From NCBI RefSeq assembly GCF_910594005.1, contig NC_057826.1, forward strand, positions 28,863,501 through 28,927,500: a stretch of 64,000 nt of DNA, given 5' to 3'. The notes beneath the pieces are model-generated. The model did no database searches, was not told the origin of the DNA, and worked only from the letters and a program-made list of their open reading frames with translations. Shown here piece by piece: positions 41,831 to 52,814 of this stretch; position 1 is the stretch's first letter, and each line of letters begins with the position of its first letter. Source of the DNA: Cervus elaphus. Taxonomy: Eukaryota > Chordata > Mammalia > Artiodactyla > Cervidae. Made by a program: the position numbers and the translations under genes.

Positions 41831-42196
41831 TTCAAACTGTGATGCTGGAGAAGACTTTTGAGAGTCCCTTGGACTGCAAGGAGATCAAACCAGTCAATCC
41901 TAAAGGAAATCAACCCTGAATATTCATTGGAAGGACTGATGCTGAAGCTCCAATACTTTGGCCACCTGATGCAAAGAGCCAACTCTTTAGAAAAGACCTT
42001 GATGCTGGGAAAGACTGAAGGTGAAAGGAGAAATGGGTAGCAGAGGATGAAATGATTAGATAGCATCACTGTCTCAATGGACAAGAACCTGAGCAAACTC
42101 CAGAAAATAGTGGAGGACAGGGAAGGTTGGCGTGCTGCAGTCCATGGGGTCACAAAGAGTTGGACACAACTTAGCGACTGAACAACAACAACAAAA
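41831..42196 (+). mobile_element. BovB 3' segment of a BovB-L1 chimera
   Basis: BovB sequence starts abruptly at the C-terminal coding end ('gtgatgctggagaagacttt') and runs to its natural 3' terminus 'cgactgaacaacaacaacaa'. L1 sequence follows at once with no target duplication between them. The near-perfect repeat gaattttt(t)aaaaaataggct flanks the pair (41811-41830 and 42435-42455). Confidence 0.9.
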
Positions 42197-42434
42197 GGGG
42201 AAGGTGGGGAGGGATAAGTTAAGAGTACAGGATTAACAGATACACACCACTATACATAAATAGATGAACAATAAGGATTTACTGTATAGCACAGGGAACT
42301 ATATTGAAACTCTTGTATAACTTATAATGAAAAAGAATCAAATATGTATATATGTGTGTATATATACATATATATATAAAACCAAACCACTTTGTTGTAT
42401 ACCTGAAACCCTGTAAAGCAAGTGCACTCCACTT
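42197..42434 (+). mobile_element. L1 3' UTR segment of a BovB-L1 chimera
   Basis: Sense L1 3' UTR: 'aaggtggggagggataagtt', 'tactgtatagcacagggaac', 'accactttgttgtatacctg' and a diverged 3' tip. It shares one target-site duplication pair with the BovB segment before it. Confidence 0.88.
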
Positions 42435-42499
42435 GAATTTTTTAAAAAATAGGCTACAGAAGACCATATATCACTTATGGGAAAATATCACTAGAATAT

Positions 42500-42557
42500 A
42501 ACAGAGTCAGATCATCTGTGCTCATATCCTGGCTCTGACACTTCCTGGTTATGTGAC
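42500..42557 (+). repeat. MIR SINE, 5' half (split by MLT1)
   Basis: 'tcctggctctgacacttcct' and 'ggttatgtgac' are the MIR core up to the LTR insertion point. The other half resumes at 43034. Confidence 0.7.
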
Positions 42558-43033
42558 TGCTATGAACTGAACACTTGTGTCCAAATATTCTGTCTCAAAT
42601 CCAGATGTTGAAGCCCTAATCCCCAGTACGAAGCTGCTTGGAGGTGGGGCCTTTGGCAAGTAATTAGGATTAGATGAGGTCATGAGGGTGGGGACCTACT
42701 AGTGAGATTAATGCCTTTACAAAGAGAGAAAGAGACATGAGATCTCTCTATCCCTCTCTCTGCCATGTGAGGATAGGGTAAAAAGGCAGCCATCATGTCA
42801 ATGTATGACAAAAACCACTACAATATTGTAAAGTAATTAGCCTCCAACTAATAAAAATAAATGGAAAAAAAAAGTCAGCCATCTGCACACCAGGAAGTAG
42901 GCTCTCACCAGATACCGGGTCTACCTGCTCCTTAATCTTGGACTTTCCAGCCTCCAGAACTGCAAAAAATGTTTATTGTTTGAGCCATTCAGTTTATGGT
43001 ATTTTGTTAGAGCAGCTCACGCAGACTGAAACA
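42558..43033 (+). mobile_element. MLT1-type MaLR solo LTR, carrying an L1 stub
   Basis: Starts tgctatgaactgaac, contains 'gatgttgaagccctaatccc', 'tggaggtggggcctttggca', 'gaggtcatgagggtggggac', 'tctctctgccatgtgaggat' and ends gactgaaaca. Without the L1 stub it is about 380 bp, as expected for MLT1. The flanks gtgac/atgac are a likely 5-bp target duplication. No internal viral genes. Confidence 0.85.
42795..42873 (+). mobile_element. 79-bp L1 3' stub inside MLT1
   Basis: 'caatgtatgacaaaaaccac' and 'caatattgtaaagtaattag' followed by an A-rich tail. The target repeat aaaggcagccatc (42782-42794) and aaagtcagccatc (42871-42883, overlapping the tail) flanks it. Extremely 5'-truncated. Confidence 0.88.
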
Positions 43034-43150
43034 ATGACCTTGGGCAAGTCACGTAAATGGAAGCCTCACTTTTCCCATCTGCAAAATGAGTATAACAAGA
43101 ATATATACTTCATGTGGCTACCATGAGGAGTGAATGAGAAAACCTGTATG
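43034..43150 (+). repeat. MIR SINE, 3' half (split by MLT1)
   Basis: 'gaccttgggcaagtcacgta' and 'ttttcccatctgcaaaatga' continue the MIR interrupted at 42557. Confidence 0.78.
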
Positions 43151-43514
43151 TGGTAGGGAGAAAAACGGTGCCCCAAAGATGTCTGGGTCCTTGGCAGTCT
43201 ACTCTCAAGGTTTCATCCCAACCAGGTAAGTCCAGGAGGAGCTGAGAGGTTATACTAAGTGCCTCTTCCCCCTGCCATCCCCAGGAGCAGAGGAAATCAA
43301 AGCAGCTGGTGGCTGCCTTAGAATCGTCCTGGGAGTCAGAGGGGTAGGTGGTATTTCTGCTTTGTCTCAACTTACATTTTGGATATTTACTTGCTTTATC
43401 TGAACATCCTAGATTTAACTATTGTTTGGAATTTTGACTAATTTACCTAGTGCTTCTTAAATATATGAATTCTTAAAAACCCTCATGGAAAGCAGTATAA
43501 TTTATTAAGCACAC

Positions 43515-43705
43515 GAGCAAATGGAGTCGCGTAGAATTCTTGGCTCTCCCAATTATTAGTTGTGTGATAATTATTTCTCAGGAAGTTCAGTTTCCTCATC
43601 TGTGAAAGTTGGAAAAAAAGGCATTCCTGACAAGTTGTTGAGAGGATTCAGTGAGATGATGTAAAGTACTTAGCATAGTCCCTGAGAGTCAGTAAGTACT
43701 CCAAA
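43515..43705 (+). repeat. MIR SINE
   Basis: 'ttcagtttcctcatctgtga' and 'taaagtacttagcatagtcc' are MIR phrases in order. Confidence 0.75.
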
Positions 43706-43730
43706 GTGATATCATACATTACTAATCCCC

Positions 43731-43965
43731 ACAATATGCCTTCAGGCTTCCCAGGTGGTGCAGTGGTAAAGAACCCGCCTGCCAATGCAGGAAATGAAAG
43801 AGATGTGGGTTCAATCTTTCGGTCGGGAAGATCTCCTAGAGGAGGGCATGGCAACCCACTCCAATATTCTTGGCTGGAGAATTCCACGGACAGAGGAGCC
43901 TGGCAGGGTATAGTCCATGGGGTCACAAAAGAATAGGACATGACTGAACACACACACAATATACC
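43731..43965 (+). mobile_element. Bov-tA SINE with near-perfect TSD
   Basis: Head 'gcttcccaggtggtgcagtg', body 'atggcaacccactccaatat', end 'gacatgactgaacacacaca'. Flanks acaatatgcc (43731-43740) and acaatatacc (43956-43965) differ at one base. Confidence 0.9.
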
Positions 43966-44521
43966 ATCATCCTGAGAGCAGGGACTCCTGGATCAAGCAC
44001 TGTGGACACCTTCCCCACACCCCACGAGGCCCCAGAGCATCCCAGTCTCCAGCCCACACTTCGTTTGGCTCTGCTGATGAAAGGGGTATAGGCAGGCCCC
44101 TCGAGGCTGGGGAGGCCAGCAGAAACCAGAGGGAAGGCAGCTACATGCAGCAGCCTGGTGCACTTGGAGAAGCAGCCCTGGCACCCCACCCCCACGCCCC
44201 ACCTTGAGACCGGACATGTCCTGCGGCTGCCTGCCACCTTTGGAGCTGAAAGCCAACGGGGCTGGCTTAGGTCAGCTCTCCTGAGCAGAACACAGAGGGA
44301 CGGCCGCAGGGTGAGCATGAGCACCATGGGGCTGGACTGTCTACCCTTGCTTCCACTTGCCAGTGCGCAGCAGAGAGAAAAGGGCTCGATCTCACTGAAT
44401 GGCTGCTCTTGCTTTTTGCTTGTGACTTCCTGCAGACACCGGCCTCTACCTGGTAAATGCCCAAATATCCCCTGCAGGTTTCAAGAGAGTGATGATTCTT
44501 TGCCAAGGAACTATGGCCTTC
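43966..44521. other. GC-richer single-copy stretch
   Basis: A long plus frame starts here at 44158 and an overlapping minus frame occupies 43923-44327. Neither has a recognised domain. Confidence 0.3.
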
Positions 44522-44735
44522 AAGGGCTTCCCAGGTGGCTCAGCAATAAAGAATCCGCCTGCAATGCAGAAGACAAAAGACTAATCCCTGGGTCAGGAAG
44601 ATCCCCTGGAGGAGGGCACGGCAACCCACTCCAGTATTCTTGCCTGGAAAATCGCATGGATAGAGGAGCCTGGTGGGCTACAGTCCATGGGGTCACAAAG
44701 AGTCAGACACAACTGAAGGGACTGAGCATGCGCGC
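44522..44735 (+). mobile_element. Bov-tA SINE, full length
   Basis: Head 'agggcttcccaggtggctca', body 'gcaacccactccagtattct', end 'agacacaactgaagggactg'. It lies in the middle of the 303-codon frame 44158-45069, which is therefore not a gene. Confidence 0.92.
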
Positions 44736-45095
44736 ATGGTCTTCCAAGCCGGGGACTCTGCGAGGTGCTCCCCCACCTCCCTCCCACTCGCTCTTGACTG
44801 TGCCTCTCCACACTCTGGATCCCAAGGATGCCACTGCCTTGATAGAACCCAAGAGCAATGCAAGAGTGCCATTTTCCTGTTCCCCTGTGAGTGCTTGGAG
44901 TAAAGGCGTGATTTGGAAAGAGGTTCAAGACTCACTGCACAGCACAAACAGAGCAGGTTCAGGGCACCAGCGGCTCAAGGGCAGTGCTGACAGCAATTTC
45001 CATGACTGCTCGACTCTCATGGAAGGAAATTCAGATGCTTTGGGTCTTCATGCCAAGAAATCAAGCTAAGATTTATGGATTCTTATAGATGGAGG

Positions 45096-45307
45096 GGTTT
45101 TCCTGATGGCTCAGACAGTAAAGGATCTGCCTGCAATGTGGGAGACCAGGGTTCAGTCCCTGGGTCGGGAAGATCCCCCAGGAGAAGGAACTGGCCACCC
45201 ACTCCAGTAAGCTTGCCTGGAGAATCCCATGGACAGAGGAGCCTAGTGGGCTACAGTCCACGGGGTCACAAAAAGTTGGACATGACTGAGCAACTAACAC
45301 ACACAGA
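45096..45307 (+). mobile_element. Bov-tA SINE, full length
   Basis: Head 'ttttcctgatggctcagaca', body 'acccactccagtaagcttgc', end 'gacatgactgagcaactaac'. The possible target repeat agatggagggg/agatgaggga is imperfect. Confidence 0.9.
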
Positions 45308-46439
45308 TGAGGGAGGGAAAGAGAGAAAGAAGGACAGAAAGAAAACCCAACCTCACAGTCTTGAGCCAGGCCTGTTACAGGTGGGAAGTGGATCCTGGCA
45401 ACCGACAAAGCCATAGAAAGAACACGACGGCTGGTGCCCAGGCACCACACAAAGAGCTGAAGAAATGCCAGCGAAATGGATGTGGCTGCCCATCAACAGC
45501 CACCATCCCCTGACAGCAGGTGCAGAAAGGACATGGGCCAATGGAGCCTCTTTTTTTCACCACACGCAATAGGTCCACAGGGTATGAAACCTGTTTGTCC
45601 TGGGAGGAGGGTGCAGAAAGAGGAGAAGGAAAAAGTGACTGGCCCCCTCGGGATCCATAAATCACTGGAACTGAGAGACCATGCCTGGGGAAGTTGGAGA
45701 TGCCACTACTTGGCATCAGTGCTGGTGGTGAGCCTGGAGGTCATAAATCACCGGGCTCTGGCAACCACAGCCTCTCCCCCTGGCCCCGTACAGAGGTGGT
45801 GGTGGTTTTGCTGGCTCTGGGGCAGGTGTCTGCCAGCCGATGGGATGCAGCCCTTGGGTGTGATGGGGGAGAGAGCTGAGTGGCTAGCTGTCCCTGGGAA
45901 CTTGGCCTGATGGCCTGGAAGAGTTGGAATGTCCTTGGCCAGCTCTTTGTAAGCAGTCAGAGGCGATCAGGAGATGAGTCTCATGATCAGATGACTTGGG
46001 CTTGCTGGGGTATTTTTCCCAGGTTTCGGAATCATCTGAGGTCACTTGAGTGTCCTTGTTGTCCTTGTTGGGTCCCTCAAGTATAGCTCCCCGAGTTCTA
46101 ATTGTTCAGCTGTGCTGCATTTGTTTAACTCGTGTGCTGAATTCAGTGGGCTTGCCAAAGAGGTCTATGTGTCAAAACAGACTTAATAGTTTACCTCACC
46201 CCATGCATCAGTTAGTGGCTGTACACAAAAAGGGACAGACTGCCAACAGTGGTCGCACCCCTCCCTACCCTCCCAGATGGACTACGTGTATCCCTGCTCG
46301 TACACCTGTGACGGTCCTGCCATCTGGCAGACACTTAACGATGCTTCAAGGCCCTGTTCAAATGTCCTGTCTCTGGGAAGCCTTACGTGACATCTCCCCC
46401 CATCACACACTAGAGGATTCACAAGAGTCCTTTTTTCCT
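45308..46439. other. Single-copy stretch
   Basis: A GA-rich patch near 45310-45350. The 144-codon frame at 45476-45910 and the 134-codon frame at 46050-46454 have no recognised domain and overlap frames on the other strand. Confidence 0.35.
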
Positions 46440-46800
46440 TCCCTTGCTTCATAAATGATTCTTGAGCCCCTACTATGTGCCAGATGCTGTTCATACAAGA
46501 GGAAATAAGATGGATGCAGCCTCTGTTGGAGCTTATTCTGTTGTAGATTTAAGAGATAACATTTAAATAAATGAAATAGTCACACCTGGTAAGTGCTTTA
46601 AAGGAAATAAACAAGAAGCCTAAAGCAAATGGCAAGGGATAAAATGGAGAAGTTGCCATAGGCTAGACAATGAAGAAGGTCTCTGTGAGGAATGATAGTC
46701 CGTGGAAGCGGGAAGATGAAAAGGGGCCAGCAGGGGGTGACATGTGCAGAGAAGGCTGGTGAGCAAGGACAGAGGCCCCTGCAATAGAAAAGAATGAGGC
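46440..46800 (+). repeat. Ancient mammal-wide repeat, family not assigned
   Basis: Opens with 'cccctactatgtgccagatg', then a 'taaataaatgaaatagtcac' block and a 'ctctgtgaggaatgatagtc' block, as in the copy at 47500. Confidence 0.45.
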
Positions 46801-47429
46801 GAAGATCACACAGGACCAGGAGTCATACGAAGGAGGCGGGCAGGGCATGCTCAGGGTCCTTCATTCACGTAGTATTTCACCCTTTCTTGGCAGGTGTTCT
46901 GCTCCACGGTTACCACTGGTTTATTTCCCTGTCTTCCAAGCTGAGTATGGGCCCTTCAGTGGCAGGACTGTGTCTTGCTCATGATTCTATCTTTGGCATT
47001 ACCAAATTCAAGGTATCATGGATGGATGAGATGTGCAGTTGGGTCTTGACTGCCTGAGTAGCTTTCATACCTGTCTGCCCTTCCCCCTCCCTCCCCTTCC
47101 AAGGGTAAGGAAGAAGCCCCTACTGGAGGAAGTGGATGCAGAGCCAAGTTGCCGAAGTAACTGACCTGGCCTTCGTCCTGAGATGACCCTGGCACCTGGG
47201 ACACAAAGCCCATGGCCCTGGAACTTCTGCAGGCTCCGAGAGCCTTTCCAGCTGCTGGCGGTGCCAACGGTTCTCAGCAAGACTCCTTTTATGGACTCAT
47301 CCCTGTCTTGAATGCACGCCTGAACTTTGTGATCAGTTCCTGCCTATTGTTTCAGAATTGTTCTATATGATATCTGGTAGAAACTAAGCAAGTAATATAG
47401 GCACATCAACACACAATTCGATTGTGGCA

Positions 47430-47462
47430 GCAGGTCTTCCCAGGTGGTGCAGTGGTAAAGAT
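47430..47462 (+). mobile_element. Bov-tA head fragment
   Basis: Only 'cttcccaggtggtgcagtgg' plus taaaga remains. Confidence 0.65.
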
Positions 47463-47499
47463 GAGGATTTTTGATCACAGGGATGCTTTTCTGTTCCAG

Positions 47500-48060
47500 T
47501 TCAACACATGGTCCCATGCCAAGCATAGGGATGTCAAGAAGAAGAATTTAGCCCCTGCCTTCAGGAATTTACAGGCTAGTTAGGGAAAAAAAGGACTTGT
47601 AAACAAGTAAATAGCAGAAAATGTGTTAATTGCTATGCTGTGAGCATCAGTTCAGTTACAGATAAGGGGATCGGTTTTACCTGGGGTGGAAAGAGATGGG
47701 AGGGGGCATTGAAAAGGTTACCATTTGGGAGAAAGAATGTACACATTGACCAGGCTGCAAAGCAAGGGCACTGCAGGCAGAAGGAGCGGTATGAGCAAGG
47801 AGCAAGGAGGTCAGAAGGGGTGCACTGTACTCACTGTGAGTGAATCTGAGAACTGGAGGCCGGGGGAGAGAGGAGGAGGGCAGAGGAGGGTTAGAGGGAG
47901 ATTTGTGTGCTGGGTTGAAGAGCTTGGATTTAATCCTGTTGGCACAGAGAGCCCCTGAAGAGCTTTAAGTAGGACAGAAGGTAGAGAGGTCATACTCACC
48001 CTGGGGAAAAACTGCTGGGGTGGCAGTGTGGAAATAGGATGGGAGGAGATCAAGCCAGGA
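47500..48060 (+). repeat. Ancient mammal-wide repeat, family not assigned
   Basis: Blocks 'acttgtaaacaagtaaatag', 'gcaagggcactgcaggcaga', 'gaagagcttggatttaatcc' and 'gagcccctgaagagctttaa' share order with the copies at 700-1115 and 46440-46800. Confidence 0.45.
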
Positions 48061-48772
48061 GACCAGGAAATCAGTCCAGGCACAAGTGAGACCTCCCACT
48101 GGGTTGTAGCCAAGGGCCGAAAGAGAAGGAAGATTCTGGAGGAGCTGGAGTTCCTAGGCCTGAATGCTGCTTCAGAGATGGGGAAGGAGTTGGGCTCTCA
48201 GGGTTCCCGGGGGAGGAAGATGGCATGGAGGCAGAATACAAGGAGAGGAATAGATCTGGTGGGAAATTCATCCTGTTTTGGACAGCTTCAGTTTGATGTA
48301 CTCAGTACCAGTTAGACTTGAGCAACTGGGGTTCCTGCCTTCAACCCTACACTTTAAGGGCCCCATTTTCACCTTCCTGGATCACACCACTTTCCATGAG
48401 GCAATGAAAAGTCTGTGTGACCAAGAGGATGTATCCACCTAGATCCAGTGACACCTCCTCCCCCACCTCTAGGCTTGTTCTGGGGAACTGGAACCTGGAA
48501 ATCCAGGTCCAAATGGCCTTAGCCTGTGTGTTCTTCCCAGGTCTGACCTCCAAAGGATAGCCCATGTGCACAATCCTGGCCCCAGGCAGTGGCCAAGTGG
48601 TGATGTTCTGGTGGGATGGAGAGCCAGAGCTTGGGCTGGGGTGTCTATACAGTGTGTGTGTGGAGGCCCCTCATTGTGTGGACAGAGGTGGGTTTGGCAG
48701 AGAAGGACTCTCCATTTGTCCCCCACAAATGCCAGGAACAGACCTGGAGGTGACCTGTGAAGTTGTTTTCCT
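48061..48772. other. Single-copy stretch, nothing recognised
   Basis: GC-richer than average, with short overlapping frames on both strands. No repeat or gene. Confidence 0.35.
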
Positions 48773-48801
48773 GTTAGTTAGTTAGTTTGTTTGTTTGTTT
48801 A
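48773..48801 (+). repeat. (GTTA)n(GTTT)n microsatellite
   Basis: Three gtta units followed by about four gttt units, abutting an antisense SINE tail. Confidence 0.9.
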
Positions 48802-48975
48802 ATGTGGATCATTTTAAAGTCTTTATTGAATCTGTTACAGTATTGTTCCTGTTTTAACTTTTGGATTTTTAAGTGTGAGGCATATAGGATCTTAGATCCC
48901 CAACCAGGGATCGAACCTGCACTCCCTGCAGTGGAAGGTGAAATCCTAAGAATTAGACCACCAGGGAAGGCCCCT
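48802..48975 (-). mobile_element. CHR-1-type SINE, antisense
   Basis: 'gtctttattgaatctgttac', 'gaggcatataggatcttaga', the box B-like 'ccagggatcgaacctgc' and the terminal 'gaccaccagggaaggcccc' follow antisense CHR order. Confidence 0.82.
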
Positions 48976-49010
48976 GGGGTTGTTTCTTTACTGTTCTGAA
49001 ATTTCTTTTC

Positions 49011-49235
49011 TGCACTTCCCAGGTGGCACTACGGGTGAAGAACCTGCCTGCCAATACAGGAGACATAGATGTGGTTTCGATTCCTGAGTCGGGAAGATCT
49101 CCTGGAGGAGGAAATGGCAGCCCACTCCCTGTATCCTTGCTTGGAGAATCCCATGGAGAGAGGAGCCTGGTGGGCTACAGCCCATAGTGTTGCAGAGAGT
49201 CAAAACATGCTACTGAAGCAACTTAGCATGCGCAA
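49011..49235 (+). mobile_element. Bov-tA SINE, full length
   Basis: Head 'ctgcacttcccaggtggcac', body 'gaggaaatggcagcccactc', end 'ctgaagcaacttagcatgcg'. Moderately diverged. Confidence 0.88.
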
Positions 49236-51855
49236 CCCCACCTCTGAGCAAAGAACAGTTAGGAAGGGATTGTGTGAGTTTGTGCGACTCCTGTGTCTCC
49301 AGAGAGACAAAGACACACCTAGATACCCAACAGGTGGCATGAAAGACAAAGAGAGGATCCCTTCTCCTTCCAGCCTGTGGTCCTAACCCAGATGTCTCTG
49401 CAGAGTCTTTTTTTGTTCATTTCTTTCACAGAAACCAGTTGGTCCCTCCCAGCCCTCTGCTCTGATTACAGTCCTACATCTTCTCCTGGGGCGCGGCCGT
49501 CTGGATGATCTTCTGTGTCTGGCCACCTCATCAACTCATCGTCTTTTTAATAACCTCATGGGAAAGCATATTCTTTCACATTTGCCTCTTCATTTCTCCC
49601 TCCTCCAGCAATTTCTTCTCTCCCTCCTTCTGTCTCTGAAATCTTATTATTGGTGCTTTACAGAACACACTGAGCTATAGATTGCCTGAAGAGCGTGCAC
49701 TGTAAATACACACGGCCCTATCTCTGGACCGTCCAGATCTGCTCCAGCTGTGCAACATCACCGTCCAGCTGTTTACTTCTGCACAACCCAGCAGCTTCAC
49801 GATGTGGGACCTGGCTTCAAGCTACTCTGTTAGCGGCCAGGAGCCCTGTGGGCACAGATCACCTTAGATCACCGTGAAGAACCGGAGCAGCCCAGGTCAA
49901 TGGCCCAGGCCCAGGCCCCTGGCAAGGCGAGCAGAGCCCTGCTGCAGCCTAAGGGAGGGGCAGGGGGTGACTTCAGGCCGTAGGGAGCTGCCTGACATCA
50001 GTGTCCCTAGGGTGTTTCATAAGCTCCGCCAGCTCCTCTGCATTGTTTCAGGGGAGACGGGCTCCTGTTGTTTTACCACCTCATCACTTTCCCTGGAAAC
50101 AGCTCCTGCCCTGGTGGGAACCTTGTCCCACATGAAGGTGTGGAGATGATGCACTTATCAAAAAAAGTCAACTGTGGCCTAAAAGAAAATGGTGCATGGA
50201 CTGCCTTCCACAAGAGCCCTTTGCAGTTCCTCTTAATTAGCTGACTGTGTTCCCCTCAGGTGCAGAGAGCCTGGATCCCTCTGTCAACAGCTCTATCTAT
50301 AGCGGCCCAGGGCCGGGCCCTGCCTTCACCCCAGGCCCCTCTGCCTGCACAGTGCTCACTGACCCCGGGGCTCAGCTGTGAGAATCAATCATCTCCTTCC
50401 AGAACTCATCATTCAGCAGCTGCAGGGCCTCAGCTATTTTTATCGCCCCGGGAAGCCGGCAGCCAAGGACGTGCCGAGCTACCTTTGCGGGAGGTGCTGC
50501 TGCAGAAGGGAGCTGCGGGTTGTCAGGGCAGCTGAGCCTCTGCCTCAAGGTTAAATCCAAAGGGCCTGACCTGGAACAGAAGAGCACTTGACCTTCCTCC
50601 GCTCTGCAACAGCCAAGGCTTATGCTGGGGCAGCTGATATCGCAAGGTGGGGACGGGTCCGGGGACTCTGTGGAAGGACTTGGGGCCGGAGGGGGACACG
50701 GGTGTGCCTGGGCTCCACAAGGGTATCAGAGATCACAGCATCTCTGGCAGCTGGCCTCCATCATCTGCACAGCCCCAGCCAACAACCAACACTTACTGGG
50801 CGCTTTCTGTGTGTCAAGCCCTGTTCTGAGCCTGACAATTCAGGGTCTGCCCCAGGGTCGTCCAGAGTCTAGAGAGACCGAATCACACAGAGCAGCATGA
50901 AACCCAGTCTGCCCAGCACCCTCATCCCTTCGCCAGCCTGAGTTTACAACTCTCTTCCTGCTTGGCTCCCGGCAGAGGAACCTGTACGGTGGGCGTTAAA
51001 AGCAGGGTGACGCAAAGCATTTTATATTTGTAAAGGTTCATCCGATACCTAAACAAGCCCTTTCAGCACAGTCCTCTGAGGTAAGTCAGTATTTTTAGTC
51101 TGTTTAAAAATAGCCTGGATGGCCAGTGTCGTGGCTGCCTGTGCACACGGGTGCTTTGCTAAGTGGGAAAAGTGCAACTTACCACTGTCCTAACCGTGAA
51201 GGGGGGAAGGGCTCAGATTCCCTGGATCGCTCTCACCTCCAGAAAGGAGAGAAAGGGATGTGGAAAGGAAAGATGAGCTCCAAGGCTCCGTTTGTTGGCA
51301 GCCCTCTGACCTCAGGGGAAGGAAAAGCAGAGCCCTTGAAACACTCTACAGGAAGGACGGCGATAGGGGAGCTGATGCTCTTAATCATGTTCAAGCTCCA
51401 ATGAGGGAGAAAGAAATGAGTTTGGTGGGTTCAAACCTTGTTCCCCGCTGAGCCAGGGAGAAGGTGGAGTGCCCAATGCCTTCCTTCTCTGTTGAGGAAT
51501 GGCTGGGAGGCATGGCCAAGGGCAGCATATCCGAGGTGGACAGGGAGCTGCCGGGGGAATGTTACCTCTCCAAGGGCAGGGGGCAGGGGCAAGGGCCTGC
51601 TTGGGTTATCCGAGGCAGTGGGTGTCCTCGCCTGGGTGAGGCAGTGGCACTAGAGGTCCTGAGAGGTTTGTGGACCCAACCCGGGGTCCTGGAGTCCAGC
51701 CAGGCCAAGAACTCCCTCCATGCCTCAGGCTCTCTGAGGCTCTGAGTGACCAGACATTTTGCTGCCCTGAAATAGTCTCTCACACAGCCAGTGCCAAATT
51801 AGCAAATCATTTAAAGAATTATGTCACTTGACACTCTCCTTTAAAGCTGGGGAGT
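49236..51855. other. GC-richer repeat-poor block
   Basis: Only a weak MIR-like fragment (51040-51105) is seen. Between 50200 and 50730 there are CpG-containing patches with a MEF2-like ctatttttat (50432-50441) next to cagcagctgcagg (E-box CAGCTG). Many overlapping frames exist on both strands, none with a recognisable domain. Possible regulatory DNA; not demonstrated. Confidence 0.3.
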
Positions 51856-52200
51856 ATGCAAATTGACCTAACCTTTCTGGAGGGCAATCTGGTAATTAGT
51901 ATTAGACCATAAGAATATTCACACCCCTTTGAGCTCATCACTTCTGCTTTATAAATTTCCCCAAAGCAAAGACTGCCCAACTATAGCAGACTAGTGAAAT
52001 GAATGCATCTATTTAATGAAGTACTGTGTCATTAAGGGTTTAGTGACAGAGAAAGTGCTAAAAATGTAATGGTCAATTTAAAAAGGCAGAATAAAGATGT
52101 ATATAGAGTATGATCTCAAGATTTTTGTTATTCTAACAGTTACTGGAAGAAGAAAGGTCCTTGTTTAAGAAAATTAATTCACAAATCCCTTGTATTAGGA
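51856..52200 (+). mobile_element. Old L1M-type fragment
   Basis: 'ctggagggcaatctggtaat', 'cacccctttgagctcatcac' and 'ttctgctttataaatttccc' resemble the end of L1 ORF2, strongly diverged. Confidence 0.5.
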
Positions 52201-52357
52201 AAGAGAACTTGAGGGTGTGGTGTTGAAAAGTGCAAAACGACAGGAGGTTTGGGGGGCTATGTTGACTTGTGGGGGAGAAGGGGGTATGGAACCAAAGGTG
52301 GAGAAGAGAGCTGAAGATATGAGTCCCAGAACCCCAGAATCAGACATTCCCCACAGT

Positions 52358-52385
52358 GGGGGGTGGGGTGGGGGGCGGGAGGGGG
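52358..52385 (+). other. G-quadruplex-forming motif
   Basis: Five G-runs of 3-6 are separated by single bases (T, T, C, A) within 28 bp, a strong match to the G3+N1-7 pattern. Confidence 0.85.
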
Positions 52386-52814
52386 TAGTGTTGGGCTGCC
52401 TGCAGGGCACAAAGATGCCTGGCGCTCCATTTGTAGGTGCTACTGCGGTTACAAGCTAAACTCTAACTCTGCCCCACCTGCCATTTTCAGTAAAGTCCAT
52501 TTTAACAATAAATGCTTTGTGTGAGTGGACATTTGGGATGGAAATCCAAAGAAAGACTTAGTATTCATCTAGGTTCATGAAATGCAGAACAACGCAATTA
52601 AAATGGCTGCAGAAACAGATGCTTGGAGACTGAGGTGATCTGGAGGACATGAGACTCCTGGAATTTCCAGAACACTAGGAAAGACTTTGGGCTTCTGGAG
52701 AACATGCAGCAGGCTTGAGCCTCTTCAGAAACATGAGGGGCTGAGAAATCCTGGTTGATGTCTGACTGCATGTAGATGTACATATATACATATACACATA
52801 GGACTGAAAGAAGC

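Noticed and set aside
44158..45069. 303-codon plus-strand open frame
   Set aside because: A full Bov-tA SINE (44522-44735) lies in its middle, the rest matches no domain, and no splice or promoter context supports it.
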